Of a stretch of 29,981 bases of DNA, positions 1 through 8,489 are shown in pieces. The translations under genes were made by a program, and so were the position numbers. Every line of letters begins with the position of its first letter. Within the stretch, counting starts at the first letter, position 1. Below the pieces are notes generated by a model that was not told where the DNA came from, did not search any database, and saw only the letters and a program-made list of their open reading frames with translations. Source of the DNA: Rhodospirillales bacterium (GTDB lineage Bacteria; Pseudomonadota; Alphaproteobacteria; Rhodospirillales_A; JACZKS01); NCBI GenBank assembly GCA_018648445.1, contig JABGRG010000035.1, positions 1-29,981 of the forward strand, written 5' to 3'.

Positions 1-259
1 CCTCATCATGCCGCCCGTCGAAGGCGATGACCATACCTAGCAGGAAGACGGCGTCGGCACGGGAGGGTTCCATGGCAACGGCCTCGCGAAGAAGGCCTTC
101 GGCGGCAGAAAAATCGCCAACATTTCGCGCTTCAATGGCCCGCGCGTAAAGATGTTCAAATGTTTCCGTTGCGAACGCCGGACCCGTCGCGGATTGAACC
201 ACCAGGCCAAATGCCAACACCAGTGCCAACTTGGAAAGTGCGGCGGAATGCCATGGCAT
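1..259 (-). CDS. Exported tetratricopeptide-repeat protein, N-terminal part only
   Basis: The reading frame runs from an ATG at 259 to the left edge with no stop, so only the first 86 residues are present. The N-terminus is a clear signal peptide: a hydrophobic stretch (about residues 10-22) ends in an A-F-A cleavage site near residue 30. The mature part begins a helical repeat of TPR character (YARAIEARNVGDFSAAEGLL, then REAVAMEPSRADAVFLLGM), with the usual small, aromatic and Pro positions. The start lies 10 nt after the stop of the receiver gene on the same strand, so the two are probably cotranscribed. The function is unknown; periplasmic TPR proteins usually scaffold protein complexes. 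The signal peptide and repeat are seen directly; the partnership with the receiver is inferred from spacing. Confidence 0.75.
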   Translation of the reverse strand, partial: MPWHSAALSKLALVLAFGLVVQSATGPAFATETFEHLYARAIEARNVGDFSAAEGLLREAVAMEPSRADAVFLLGMVIAFDGRHDE

Positions 260-269
260 TACAAAAACC

Positions 270-665
270 TTATGTCCGGGGCGGTTGATTCAGCAGTCTC
301 GCCACCCGTAAATACAGCTCGTCTGGCATAAAGGGCTTTACCACGTAATCTGCCGCGCCCAGGGAAAGACCGCCCAGAATGTCTTTTTCCTGTTGCCGGG
401 CAGACAGGATGACGACCGGAATATCCTTGATTTCGGGATCCTCCTTGATGGCTTGGAGAACCTCGAACCCATCTATTCCCGGCATCATGCCATCCAGGAT
501 TACCGCATCGGGTCGGAGCTCGCGGACAAGCTCAAGGGCGCGTTCACCATCGGACGTGGTATCGACTTTGATCGCATGCTGCTCAAACTTGTGCTTGATC
601 AACTGCACCAAAAGATCGTCATCGTCAGCGATGACGATCCTTTTCTCGTCTGGCGGCTCGCCCAT
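270..665 (-). CDS. Single-domain response regulator (CheY-like receiver)
   Basis: This is a 131-residue receiver domain with no output domain. The acidic cluster D14-D17 binds Mg, D58 in ILDGMMPG is the phospho-acceptor, S88 (ILSAR) is the switch Ser/Thr position and K110 (VVKPF) is the conserved lysine. Every catalytic position of the family is intact. A purine-rich Shine-Dalgarno (GGGGGAGAG) precedes the ATG. Stand-alone receivers act by protein-protein contact, as in chemotaxis, phosphorelays or allosteric control of a partner. The next gene downstream encodes an exported TPR protein. No histidine kinase is in view, so the cognate kinase is unknown. Confidence 0.93.
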   Translation of the reverse strand: MGEPPDEKRIVIADDDDLLVQLIKHKFEQHAIKVDTTSDGERALELVRELRPDAVILDGMMPGIDGFEVLQAIKEDPEIKDIPVVILSARQQEKDILGGLSLGAADYVVKPFMPDELYLRVARLLNQPPRT

Positions 666-933
666 TTTCTCTCCCCCTTAATGTCGATCCGTGATTATAG
701 ACCAAAAAAGCATTGATGATCCATGAACGAGCATCATTATGTCATTTCCAGCAAGAATGCGGGGAAGGCAGCTCGGACATGCGTCCAGAATTAGCCTGAA
801 GCAAATATTGGACGTAGATCGATATGTACAGGGGTGTTTTATCCACTATACGGCATTGTTTTTCAAACGACTTTATTTACATATTGCGGATAGCATGATT
901 TTTTTTGCACACCTTTCAGAAAGGCATCGATGA

Positions 934-2805
934 ATGAATCTCAGAGCCATTTATTTTCTTGCGGCGTTGGCTCTTTCCATTTCCCTTATTGTTGGCATTT
1001 CCTTTCTGACCAAGGAACGAAACTTCATCCTCTTCGAAGGCTTAGAAGGGCCGCACGACAGAAGCGTGGTTACGACCGGCCAGACGACATCGACGACAAA
1101 ATATGAGGGTGGCGGCAAAAGCCGGTTGTCGGTCCTGTTGACGGATACAAACTCCGCATGGCTCGGCCTGGTGCATGGATTGAAGTCCGCAGGAATTCCG
1201 TTTTCGGTGACAACCGATTTCAGGGAAGCAATAGGCCACAAGGTCGTCTTGGTATACCCGATGGTCTCGGGTTCCGTTCTCAAGCCAGAGGCCCTGCAGG
1301 CCCTTGCGAAAGTTCCGCGCAATGGGGGCACACTGATCGGATCGATGGTGTTGGGCGGCGGGCTGCAAGAGGTGTTTGGTTTTGAGGACGCGATCCCATC
1401 CAGAAACAGATTTCATGCGGACATCACGGAAGACACGGTTGTCGAAGGAAACCCATGGGAGAAGCGGATTTCTCTCGGCGATGCCGACGCAGATGGTAAG
1501 GCAATCGGCACTTACGCATATACCAACCCGCGCACTCCCCCCATTGCCACTTTTGATGATGGAAGCGCGGCAATCATCCACCGCGAGGTTGGCACCGGCA
1601 ACGCCTATGCCTTGGGGATCGACTTAGGGGCCTTGCTGCTAAAGGGCCAAAACAACCGTGAAGAAGGCTATGCACGCGGCTATGTAAATACGTATGAACC
1701 CATGCTCGACGTCCTATTGCGTCTGCTGGGCGGGATATATCGAAAAGCCGATGACCGCGCGGTGTTTTTGGGCGCAGTGCCAAACGGCAAGGACCTGGCC
1801 GTCATCATTACTCACGATATCGATTATACGCACTCGCTGGCGAACTCCATCGACTACGCCCGCCTCGAACACAGCCTGGGCATTTCGGCCACCTATTTCA
1901 TTCAGACCAAATACATGCGGGACTGGAACGACAGCATCATCCTGAATGAAACCGCGCCGGACCTTCTCAAAAAAATCAGGGATATGGGGATGGAATTGGC
2001 CAGTCACGGGGTTTCCCATTCTTTGCTTTTCCATAACTTCCCGTTGGGAGACGGCAACGAAAGCTATCCAGCCTATCGGCCTTTCGTAAAGAATGCGTCG
2101 ACGACACTGGGCGGCACAATCCTTGGAGAGCTCAGGGTAAGTCGCCATATCCTCGAGCGGTTGGTTGAGGGCGTTTCTATTAAGAGTTTCCGGCCCGGGC
2201 ACCTCTCCAACCCTTACGCCCTGCCGCAGGCTCTTCAAGCTACCGGTTACGCATACAGTTCGTCCGTGACGGCAAACAATTCGCTGACGCATCTGCCCTT
2301 CCAACTCAACCAAAACCGCGACGTGAACACAGAACTGCCTGTTTTTGAGTTTCCCGTGACCATCGAGGACGAATCACTCCCTCCACTTGGCGAGCGCCTG
2401 GAGGAGTCAGTATCGCTGGCCAGGAATATCGCCCGCCATGGCGGCGTCTGCGTGGTCTTGATCCACCCAAATATACTCGGCCACAAGCTCGCCTTCGAAC
2501 GTGATTTTATTTCTGCTGTAAAAGATTTTTCTTGGTTCGGCTCTCTCGGCGAGTACGGAAAATGGTGGCACGCACGCAATGAGGTTCAGGTAGATTCCGA
2601 ATGGCAAGGCGATCGCTTGATCATTCATCTATCCGCACCGAAACCCCTCAAGGGGCTCACGTTGAAAATTCCTTCCGGCCTGAGTCTCGATACGCAACAC
2701 CCGTCACGGATTTTGGCCGAAATGGTTGACGGTCGTATTGTTCTCGGCCCGCTTGAAGGATCGTCCGATATTCGTCTTGTTCGAAAATCGGCCGACACCC
2801 TTTGA
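934..2805 (+). CDS. Membrane-anchored polysaccharide deacetylase-like protein
   Basis: This 623-residue protein has one N-terminal hydrophobic segment (about residues 6-24) that would act as a signal anchor, leaving the rest periplasmic. Residues about 65-270 look like a Rossmann-type glutamine-amidotransferase-like module (GGTLIGSMVLGGG near 131-143). Residues about 285-515 carry carbohydrate-esterase-4-style motifs: H294-D295-I-D297 (ITHDIDYTHS), a metal-type H358xxxH362 (ASHGVSHS), R420-P421-G422 and LIHP with H511. A beta-rich tail follows. CE4 enzymes remove acetyl groups from cell-wall or exopolysaccharide amino sugars; the true substrate here is unknown. The ATG at 934 is preceded by AGAAAGG. 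The gene diverges from the receiver operon across about 250 nt in which I see no clear promoter. No polysaccharide-synthesis genes flank it. Confidence 0.75.
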   Translation: MNLRAIYFLAALALSISLIVGISFLTKERNFILFEGLEGPHDRSVVTTGQTTSTTKYEGGGKSRLSVLLTDTNSAWLGLVHGLKSAGIPFSVTTDFREAIGHKVVLVYPMVSGSVLKPEALQALAKVPRNGGTLIGSMVLGGGLQEVFGFEDAIPSRNRFHADITEDTVVEGNPWEKRISLGDADADGKAIGTYAYTNPRTPPIATFDDGSAAIIHREVGTGNAYALGIDLGALLLKGQNNREEGYARGYVNTYEPMLDVLLRLLGGIYRKADDRAVFLGAVPNGKDLAVIITHDIDYTHSLANSIDYARLEHSLGISATYFIQTKYMRDWNDSIILNETAPDLLKKIRDMGMELASHGVSHSLLFHNFPLGDGNESYPAYRPFVKNASTTLGGTILGELRVSRHILERLVEGVSIKSFRPGHLSNPYALPQALQATGYAYSSSVTANNSLTHLPFQLNQNRDVNTELPVFEFPVTIEDESLPPLGERLEESVSLARNIARHGGVCVVLIHPNILGHKLAFERDFISAVKDFSWFGSLGEYGKWWHARNEVQVDSEWQGDRLIIHLSAPKPLKGLTLKIPSGLSLDTQHPSRILAEMVDGRIVLGPLEGSSDIRLVRKSADTL

Positions 2806-3157
2806 GCAGTCTAGTTTGAATGTTAAGGCTAAATCGGCCTTTGGCCGGTATTCGCCAGCTTGTCACAGTCCCGCAGATCGCTGGCAATCACCGCCTCGAC
2901 CTCGTTCCCAACGAGTTGGCACTACCAGACGAAATGAACGTTCCCGATTAATTCCGGTAATGACCGCTAATGGCTATCAGCGGCGGTTCGGGCCACTCCG
3001 CTATTACGTCCGCAACCCTTTCCATAGCTGACCTTCAAGCCAAGTTCGACCGCATAGGGGCCGACAGCGGACTACCTTCAATACGGTTCCGATCTTCCGC
3101 AGATGACCCAAAGGAGACTATCATGCGGTTGCCATAAGTGGCTGCCGATCACCCTGA
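2806..3157. other. Intergenic stretch with no convincing gene
   Basis: About 350 nt between the convergent deacetylase and GDPD genes. It holds a short hairpin just after the deacetylase stop (CGGCC-TTT-GGCCG, 2835-2847) without a T-run, and a weak CCGCT/AGCGG dyad near 2970-2990. Short open frames cross it, but none has a Shine-Dalgarno or recognisable protein character. It may hold a decayed gene; I cannot support one. Confidence 0.5.
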
Positions 3158-3937
3158 CTAACGACCCTGAATGTGATCCCGCATACCGATTGCAATGTCC
3201 GGCCTGTCCGAGGTGAAAACGGTTACGCCCAGATCCAGCATTCTGCGGATGGCAGCTTCGTCGTTCACCGCGAATGCACCAAGGCGAACACCCGCTGCGC
3301 GGGCTGCTTGCGCTTCTTCGGGGCCGACCACCGATTGATGAAGGGCGATTTCCTCGATTTCCTTGATTTTCGCGATCTTCAGAACCGTTCCCATCCCACC
3401 GATCTGCGCGAAAACCAGCTTTTTAACAAGCCAGATCATATTCTGCGGTCGGGCCACCGCGCGAAAACGTACAAGCGTATCAATAAAAAACGACGTGATG
3501 ACCGTGCGTTCCATCATTCCCAATGGGTCGATCTCAGCGGCAACGGCCGCTTCCAAGCCCGGATAGGGACGCAGATTGGCATCGGCTTTGATCTCGATCC
3601 GCAAGGCAATGGGAGTGGGCCGAAAAACTTCGATGACCTCGGACAAAAGCGGAATTCGGCCATCATCGGTTCCCTTGATGGTCAGCTCCGAAAGCTCGGC
3701 GAACGTTTTTTCGTTCAGTGGTCCGGCCCCGTCGGTCATGCGGTCCAGCAGGGGGTCGTGATGAACGACCAGACGACCGTCACGCGTCGGATGCACGTCA
3801 AACTCCACAAGATCGACATCGAGGCGGGTGGTGTTTTCAAACGCCGTCATGGAGTTTTCCGGCCACAATCCGGCCCCGCCACGATGGGCGGCGATTTCGG
3901 TCCTGGGCTTTCCGATTGGTTCGCCGTTTCCTGTCAT
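3158..3937 (-). CDS. Glycerophosphodiester phosphodiesterase (GDPD family)
   Basis: GDPD enzymes cleave phosphodiesters such as glycerophosphocholine to an alcohol and a phosphomonoester (sn-glycerol 3-phosphate in the classic case). With the start at 3937 the protein has 259 residues. The TIM-barrel catalytic set is complete: H18-R19-G (AAHRGG), E27-N28 (WPENS), E45 and D47 (VEFDVHPT) and the general acid H60 (HHDP). No signal peptide is visible, so it should act in the cytoplasm on imported substrate. A longer frame reaches 3997, but the start at 3937 has an upstream GGAG and keeps the promoter free of overlap with the divergent regulator. The divergent RpiR gene and the downstream Opp-type operon with a second GDPD indicate a shared pathway. 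The family assignment is secure; the substrate is not. Confidence 0.9.
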   Translation of the reverse strand: MTGNGEPIGKPRTEIAAHRGGAGLWPENSMTAFENTTRLDVDLVEFDVHPTRDGRLVVHHDPLLDRMTDGAGPLNEKTFAELSELTIKGTDDGRIPLLSEVIEVFRPTPIALRIEIKADANLRPYPGLEAAVAAEIDPLGMMERTVITSFFIDTLVRFRAVARPQNMIWLVKKLVFAQIGGMGTVLKIAKIKEIEEIALHQSVVGPEEAQAARAAGVRLGAFAVNDEAAIRRMLDLGVTVFTSDRPDIAIGMRDHIQGR

Positions 3938-3974
3938 TGCCTGTCGACTCCGAATTATTTGAACGCATAAAATA

Positions 3975-4008
3975 CTGCGATTATGCAGAATTTGCAATTT
4001 TTATTGCA
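3975..4008. promoter_or_regulatory. Dyad cluster, candidate operator for the RpiR-type regulator
   Basis: In the short AT-rich gap between the divergent GDPD and RpiR genes there is a perfect inverted repeat TGCAAT-TTTT-ATTGCA at 3993-4008. Just to its left is CTGC-gattat-GCAG at 3975-3988. TGCA-type half-sites therefore recur at 3984, 3993 and 4005. RpiR-family regulators bind dyads near their own promoters, so this is a natural operator for controlling both flanking transcripts. The repeats are seen directly; regulator binding is inferred. Confidence 0.55.
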
Positions 4009-4063
4009 TGTCGGCTGGATTCCAGATAGCCTGTTAACGGCGAACAAAGATTGGGACGGACGC

Positions 4064-4936
4064 GTGAAAAAAACGACGACCATCCGCGACACGATCGAAC
4101 AATTCGAGGGACGCCTGTCGCGCTCCGATCACAAGCTTATTCGCGCCCTTCTCGCAACCCCCGGTGAAGGTGCATTCCTGACATCCATTGAAGTTGCGCA
4201 GAGGGCGGGCGTCCACCCAACCACGGCGGTGCGTCTGGCCCGAAAACTGGGGTTTAGCGGATATCCCGAACTGCGCATCGCACTACGCGAGGAATTTGTC
4301 GTCGATAGCGGCGCGGACAGAGTCCGCAAACGATTGGCGAAAATGGCCGATGGGTCGATCCTTCAATCCTTGATCGACAGTGAAATTGGCGCACTTCAAG
4401 CCCTTCCGGACTACATCTCCCAAGACCAAATGATTGAGACCGCGCAAACGTTGATCGCGGCCGACGGGATCGGTGTGTTTGGTGCCGGTCATGCATCGGC
4501 GCTGGCCGACCTGGTGGCGCGGCGGCTCAATCGCTCGGGCTATTCCGCTTCAGCTTTTCACCATATCGGCTGGGAAACGCCGGAAAAGATAATGGGGATC
4601 GGGAAAAACGGCGTTTTGGTCGCTTTTGCTTTTCGCGTAATTCCCGACAGCCTGCCCGCCCTTTTGGAGTTTGCACGCGCCAATGGCGCACGTTCCATCG
4701 TGGTCAGCGATCTCATCGGGCCAATAATTCGACCGCAACCGGACATCTTACTGGCCGCGTCGCGTGGTCGAGAGGGTGAATCCCAGTCGCTCACCATTCC
4801 CATGGCGATATGCAACGCATTGATCCTGGAAATGTCGAAACGTGACGACGGGCAATCGGTCGCATCACTAGATCAACTAACGGAAATTCGCGAATCACTG
4901 GCCCAATTCTCGGGCCGTCCAATGCCCGAGCCGTGA
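4064..4936 (+). CDS. MurR/RpiR family transcriptional regulator
   Basis: This 290-residue protein has an N-terminal RpiR helix-turn-helix (about 15-80; recognition region AQRAGVHPTTAVRLARKLGF) and a C-terminal SIS sugar-phosphate-binding domain (about 125-270; IGVFGAGHASALADL, then VLVAFAFR). Family members sense phosphosugars and control adjacent catabolic genes. I chose GTG at 4064, because homologues normally begin just before the IRDTIEQFEG segment and a GGGACGGA purine stretch precedes it; an ATG at 3983 would add 27 uncharacteristic residues and run through the dyad cluster. It is divergent from one GDPD gene and 57 nt upstream of the transporter operon. A phosphorylated hydrolysis product of the imported phosphodiester is the likely effector, which is inference. 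Confidence 0.88.
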   Translation: MKKTTTIRDTIEQFEGRLSRSDHKLIRALLATPGEGAFLTSIEVAQRAGVHPTTAVRLARKLGFSGYPELRIALREEFVVDSGADRVRKRLAKMADGSILQSLIDSEIGALQALPDYISQDQMIETAQTLIAADGIGVFGAGHASALADLVARRLNRSGYSASAFHHIGWETPEKIMGIGKNGVLVAFAFRVIPDSLPALLEFARANGARSIVVSDLIGPIIRPQPDILLAASRGREGESQSLTIPMAICNALILEMSKRDDGQSVASLDQLTEIRESLAQFSGRPMPEP

Positions 4937-4993
4937 GGCGGCAAAGGTAAAAAACACAAAAAAAGATGCAATAACAGAGAAGGAGACACGAAG

Positions 4994-6595
4994 ATGAGAC
5001 TGACAAAACTTGGATTTGGCGCAGGTAGTGCCATCTGCGCGGCGGCATTTTTGGCCGCCACGTGGAGCACCGGCGCGCTGGCCGACAGCCGGCCCGACAT
5101 CTCGGTCGCCGTCAACAAACTGGCGCGCAATCTGGATCCGGCGAAGCAAACAGGCAACGTCGATGTGCGCGTTTACTTCTCGATTTTCGACACGCTGATC
5201 CGCCGCGATTTTCGCAATCCGCCGGCGGTCGGGGCCAAGCTGATTCCCGGTCTGGCCACGTCGTGGAAGCGCGTCGATCCCAAAACCCTGGAGTTGAAAC
5301 TGCGCAAGGGCGTGTCCTGCCACGACGGCAACCCCTTTAACGCCGATGACGTGCTGGCCACGTTTTCGAAAGAACGCCTGATCGGCGAGAAATCTTACTT
5401 CCCGCGCGGCCGCCCGTATTTCGGACATGTTTCCGATGTGCAGAAGGTCGACGATTTCACGGTGCGTTTCGTCACCAAAGAGGTCGATCTGATTCTCGAA
5501 CACAGGCTGGCCAGTTACACTTCGTTCATTATTTGCGACGAAGCCTGGAATGCTTTCCGCGTCGAGGGCGAAGACTACAAGGTGTGGATGGACAAGGCCT
5601 TTAAGGCCCTGCGCTGGAAACCCGTCGCCACCGGCCCCTACAAGATGGAAAGCTATCGCAAGAACGATCACATCAAGATCGTTTCCAACGACGGCTACTG
5701 GGGTGGCAAGCCCGCCGCCAAGTCCGTGACCTTCAAGGCCGTGCCTGAAGTCGCCGCGCGCATTGCCGGCATTGTCAGCGGCGAATACCAGATTTCCGTT
5801 GAAATCCCGCCGGACCAGTGGGAAGTCCTGGATCGTTACGACGACATCGTCACCAAGTCGGTGGTTTTGGACAACACCCACGTGCTGGTCTTCAATCAGG
5901 CCGATCCGGTTCTGAGCAGCAAGAAACTGCGCCATGCCATGAGCTTGGCGATCGACCGCAAAAAACTGATCGACGCCCTGTGGAAAGGCCAGACCTTCAC
6001 GCCCAACGGCCATCAGTTAAAGAGCTTTGGCGACATGTATCAGGCTGATCGTAAGGGCTACGCCTTTGACCCCGAAAAAGCCAAGCAACTGGTCAAGGAA
6101 TCGGGCTACGACGGTTCGGAAATTTCCTACCGCTTGATCCCGGCCTATTACCTGAACAACGCCGAGGCCGCTCAGGCCATTCAGGAAATGTGGCGTCAGG
6201 TGGGCATCAACGCCAAGCTCGAATTCGTCGAGAGCTTCAAGAAGGTGCGGGCCAAGGGCGCGCAGATTTACGCCTGGTCCAACACCTTCCGGCTTACCGA
6301 CCCGACCGGCGCGCTCATGGCCAACTGGGGACCGAGCAGCGGCATTCAGGCCAAGTACAAGTTCTTTACTCCGCCGAAGGAATATAACGACCTTGGAACC
6401 GGCCTGTTCGGCATGACCGACATGAAAGAACGTTCAGCCGCCTTCAACCGGATGCTGGACATCTTCGAGGACGAAATGGGCATGACGATGCTTTACAACC
6501 CCATCGTCACCTTCGCCGTGAACAAGAACCTGGACTGGACTCCCTATTCCTTGTTCTTCATGGACTTCGGCCCCACCAACTTCTCGGTCAAATAG
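4994..6595 (+). CDS. ABC transporter substrate-binding protein, family 5 (Opp/Dpp/opine type)
   Basis: This periplasmic receptor has 533 residues, the normal size for SBP family 5. It has a signal peptide with cleavage after A30 (TGALA-DS), and the family's early landmarks follow (ARNLDPAKQTGNVDVR; then FDTLIRRD, LATSWKRVDP, LRKGVSCHDG and FNADDVLATF). Family 5 proteins bind peptides, nickel complexes, sugars, opines and phosphodiester opines; sequence alone does not fix the ligand. A strong GAAGGAG Shine-Dalgarno precedes the ATG. It is the first gene of the seven-gene operon, and a strong hairpin after it probably gives it higher expression than the rest. Its company, two GDPDs and an alkaline-phosphatase-superfamily enzyme, suggests a phosphodiester ligand rather than a peptide. 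Confidence 0.9.
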   Translation: MRLTKLGFGAGSAICAAAFLAATWSTGALADSRPDISVAVNKLARNLDPAKQTGNVDVRVYFSIFDTLIRRDFRNPPAVGAKLIPGLATSWKRVDPKTLELKLRKGVSCHDGNPFNADDVLATFSKERLIGEKSYFPRGRPYFGHVSDVQKVDDFTVRFVTKEVDLILEHRLASYTSFIICDEAWNAFRVEGEDYKVWMDKAFKALRWKPVATGPYKMESYRKNDHIKIVSNDGYWGGKPAAKSVTFKAVPEVAARIAGIVSGEYQISVEIPPDQWEVLDRYDDIVTKSVVLDNTHVLVFNQADPVLSSKKLRHAMSLAIDRKKLIDALWKGQTFTPNGHQLKSFGDMYQADRKGYAFDPEKAKQLVKESGYDGSEISYRLIPAYYLNNAEAAQAIQEMWRQVGINAKLEFVESFKKVRAKGAQIYAWSNTFRLTDPTGALMANWGPSSGIQAKYKFFTPPKEYNDLGTGLFGMTDMKERSAAFNRMLDIFEDEMGMTMLYNPIVTFAVNKNLDWTPYSLFFMDFGPTNFSVK

Positions 6596-6610
6596 AGGTT
6601 CTGCGTGTTG

Positions 6611-6636
6611 GGGGCACCGTCTTTTTGCGGTGCCCC
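6611..6636 (+). terminator. Intercistronic hairpin after the binding-protein gene
   Basis: A perfect 9-bp GC-rich stem (GGGGCACCG at 6611-6619, CGGTGCCCC at 6628-6636) has an 8-nt loop that includes five Ts. There is no strong T-run after it, so it is more likely a 3' stabilising or partly terminating element than a full terminator. Such hairpins after binding-protein genes commonly set a high ratio of binding protein to membrane components. Confidence 0.75.
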
Positions 6637-6654
6637 TTCACCTCATAAATTTCG

Positions 6655-7488
6655 ATGGAAACACTTCTTCAAGTCGAAAACCTGAACGTAACCTTCCGCA
6701 CCGAAGACGAGATCATATATGCGGCGAGGGAAGTTTCGTTTTCGGTTGGTCGCGGCCGCACGCTGGGTATCGTCGGCGAAAGCGGTAGCGGCAAGAGCGC
6801 CAGTTGTCAGGCAATCATGGGTCTGACGCCGGGAAATGGCGTCACCCAGGCCGACCGCATTGTTTTCGATGGCACCGACATAAATACGCTTGCCGAAAGC
6901 AAGCTGGAAAAAATTCGCGGGCGCGACATGGCCATGGTCTTTCAGGACCCCATGACGTCGCTAAACCCGGTTCACACGATCGGTCGGCAAATTGCCGAAA
7001 GCCTGCGCCTGCACCGTGGAATGAACCGGGAAGCCGCGCGCGTTGAAGCGCAAAACCTGCTGGATCTTGTGGGCATTCCCGAGCCCGTCCAGCGGCTCAA
7101 AGAATACCCCCACCAATTATCCGGCGGGATGTGCCAGCGGGCGATGATCGCCATGGCTCTGGCCTGCCGCCCGTCTCTACTTTTTGCCGACGAACCGACG
7201 ACCGCCTTGGACGTGACCGTCCAGGCCCAAATACTGGATTTGATGAAACGCCTGCAGGGTGAGTTCGGAATGTCCATCGTGCTGGTTACCCACGACCTTG
7301 GCGTCATCGCCGAAATGGCCGACGATGTCACCGTCATGCGCTACGGTCAGGTCGTCGAGGCCGGTCCGGTTGGCCGAATATTCGGCAATCCGCAGCACGA
7401 ATACACGCGTGAGCTTCTTGATCGAATACCGCGCCTTGATCGACCCTCGCCCGTTTACGAGCCTCCTAGCAGGGAGCAAGTGGCATGA
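6655..7488 (+). CDS. ABC transporter ATP-binding protein (OppD/DppD type)
   Basis: This 277-residue nucleotide-binding subunit shows Walker A GESGSGKS (41-48), Q-loop Q97 (VFQDPMTSLNP), signature LSGGMCQR (155-162), Walker B LLFADEP (175-181) and the switch histidine in VTHD. The layout is of the peptide/opine-importer subfamily. It is shorter than the usual OppD (about 330 residues) and ends soon after the PQHEYTRELL element. I see no strong Shine-Dalgarno before its ATG, which is consistent with lower expression than the binding protein upstream. Its stop overlaps the next ATPase start by ATGA, indicating translational coupling. It would pair with the second ATPase as a heterodimer energising the two permeases encoded at the operon end. 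Confidence 0.93.
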   Translation: METLLQVENLNVTFRTEDEIIYAAREVSFSVGRGRTLGIVGESGSGKSASCQAIMGLTPGNGVTQADRIVFDGTDINTLAESKLEKIRGRDMAMVFQDPMTSLNPVHTIGRQIAESLRLHRGMNREAARVEAQNLLDLVGIPEPVQRLKEYPHQLSGGMCQRAMIAMALACRPSLLFADEPTTALDVTVQAQILDLMKRLQGEFGMSIVLVTHDLGVIAEMADDVTVMRYGQVVEAGPVGRIFGNPQHEYTRELLDRIPRLDRPSPVYEPPSREQVA

Positions 7489-8489
7489 GCGAAGCGGCAA
7501 GCGCGCACGAAACGCCCAAACTTCTCGCCGCCAACGGTCTGGTTCGCCATTTTCGCAAACCCAAGCGAACGCCGTTTTCGGCGCGGGCCGTCGTTCGCGC
7601 CGTGGAAGGCGTGTCGTTCTACATCCGCCCCGGCGAAACACTGGGACTGGTCGGTGAAAGCGGTTGCGGCAAATCGACGACGGGGCGCATGGTCATCGGC
7701 ATCGACCAACCGACCGAAGGCGACGTCAAATTCAATGATGTTGATCTGTCGACCCTGACCAAGGGTGATCTGCAAAATTTGCGACGCGACATCCAGATGA
7801 TTTTCCAGGACCCTCTCGGGGCGCTGGACCCGCGCATCGCGGTGGGCACGCAAATTCGCGAACCGCTGGATATCCATGACATCGGCCCTGCGGACGGGCG
7901 CGACGATGCGGTACAGGAAATGCTGGCCGCTGTCGGCATGCCGCCTGAGATGGCCGCGCGCTATCCGCACGAACTTAGCGGCGGACAGGCGCAACGGATC
8001 GTCATTGCGCGGGCCTTGATCGTCAAACCGAAACTTTTGGTTTGCGACGAGCCGGTTTCGGCGCTGGATGTCAGCGTGCAGGCCCAGGTCATCGACCTTC
8101 TGGCAGACTTGCAAAGAAAAATGGGCATCGCGTACCTGTTCATCTCGCACGACTTGAAGGTGGTAAAGCATCTTAGCCACCGCATCGCCGTCATGTATCT
8201 GGGACAAATTGTTGAACAGGGCCCCTGTGATCTTGTGTTCGAAGACCCCAAACATCCCTACACAAAGGCGCTGATTTCGGCAATTCCCAATCCCGACCCC
8301 ACGGTGAAACCGAGCCGGATTTTGCTGAGCGGTGATCCGCCCAGCCCCCTTTCGCCGCCCGACGGCTGCCGCTTCCACACTCGTTGTCAGGTGGCCTTTG
8401 AACGCTGTTCGAACGAGGTTCCACATTTTCGCGATGTGGGCGATGCCCGGCACGCCGCCTGCCACCTATTGGACGGTGACGATGACTAA
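7485..8489 (+). CDS. ABC transporter ATP-binding protein (OppF/DppF type)
   Basis: This 334-residue partner ATPase shows Walker A GESGCGKS (57-64), Q-loop Q108, signature LSGGQAQR (164-171) and Walker B LLVCDEP (184-190). The C-terminal oligopeptide-transporter extension is present, including the Cys-containing tail typical of OppF (CRFHTRC, then FERC). It overlaps the preceding ATPase gene by 4 nt and the following GDPD gene by 8 nt. This packing places transporter and hydrolase genes in one transcript. The assignment to the subfamily is secure; the substrate is not shown by this subunit. Confidence 0.93.
   Translation: MSEAASAHETPKLLAANGLVRHFRKPKRTPFSARAVVRAVEGVSFYIRPGETLGLVGESGCGKSTTGRMVIGIDQPTEGDVKFNDVDLSTLTKGDLQNLRRDIQMIFQDPLGALDPRIAVGTQIREPLDIHDIGPADGRDDAVQEMLAAVGMPPEMAARYPHELSGGQAQRIVIARALIVKPKLLVCDEPVSALDVSVQAQVIDLLADLQRKMGIAYLFISHDLKVVKHLSHRIAVMYLGQIVEQGPCDLVFEDPKHPYTKALISAIPNPDPTVKPSRILLSGDPPSPLSPPDGCRFHTRCQVAFERCSNEVPHFRDVGDARHAACHLLDGDDD

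Noticed and set aside
3173..3970. Long plus-strand ORF opposite the first GDPD gene
   Set aside because: It is the mirror frame of a gene with complete GDPD motifs; its own translation has no protein character.
4895..6013. 372-codon minus-strand ORF opposite the binding-protein gene
   Set aside because: Shadow frame in GC-rich DNA; the plus strand encodes a full family-5 binding protein with signal peptide.
7455..8465. 336-codon minus-strand ORF opposite the second ATPase
   Set aside because: Shadow of a gene with intact Walker A, signature and Walker B motifs.
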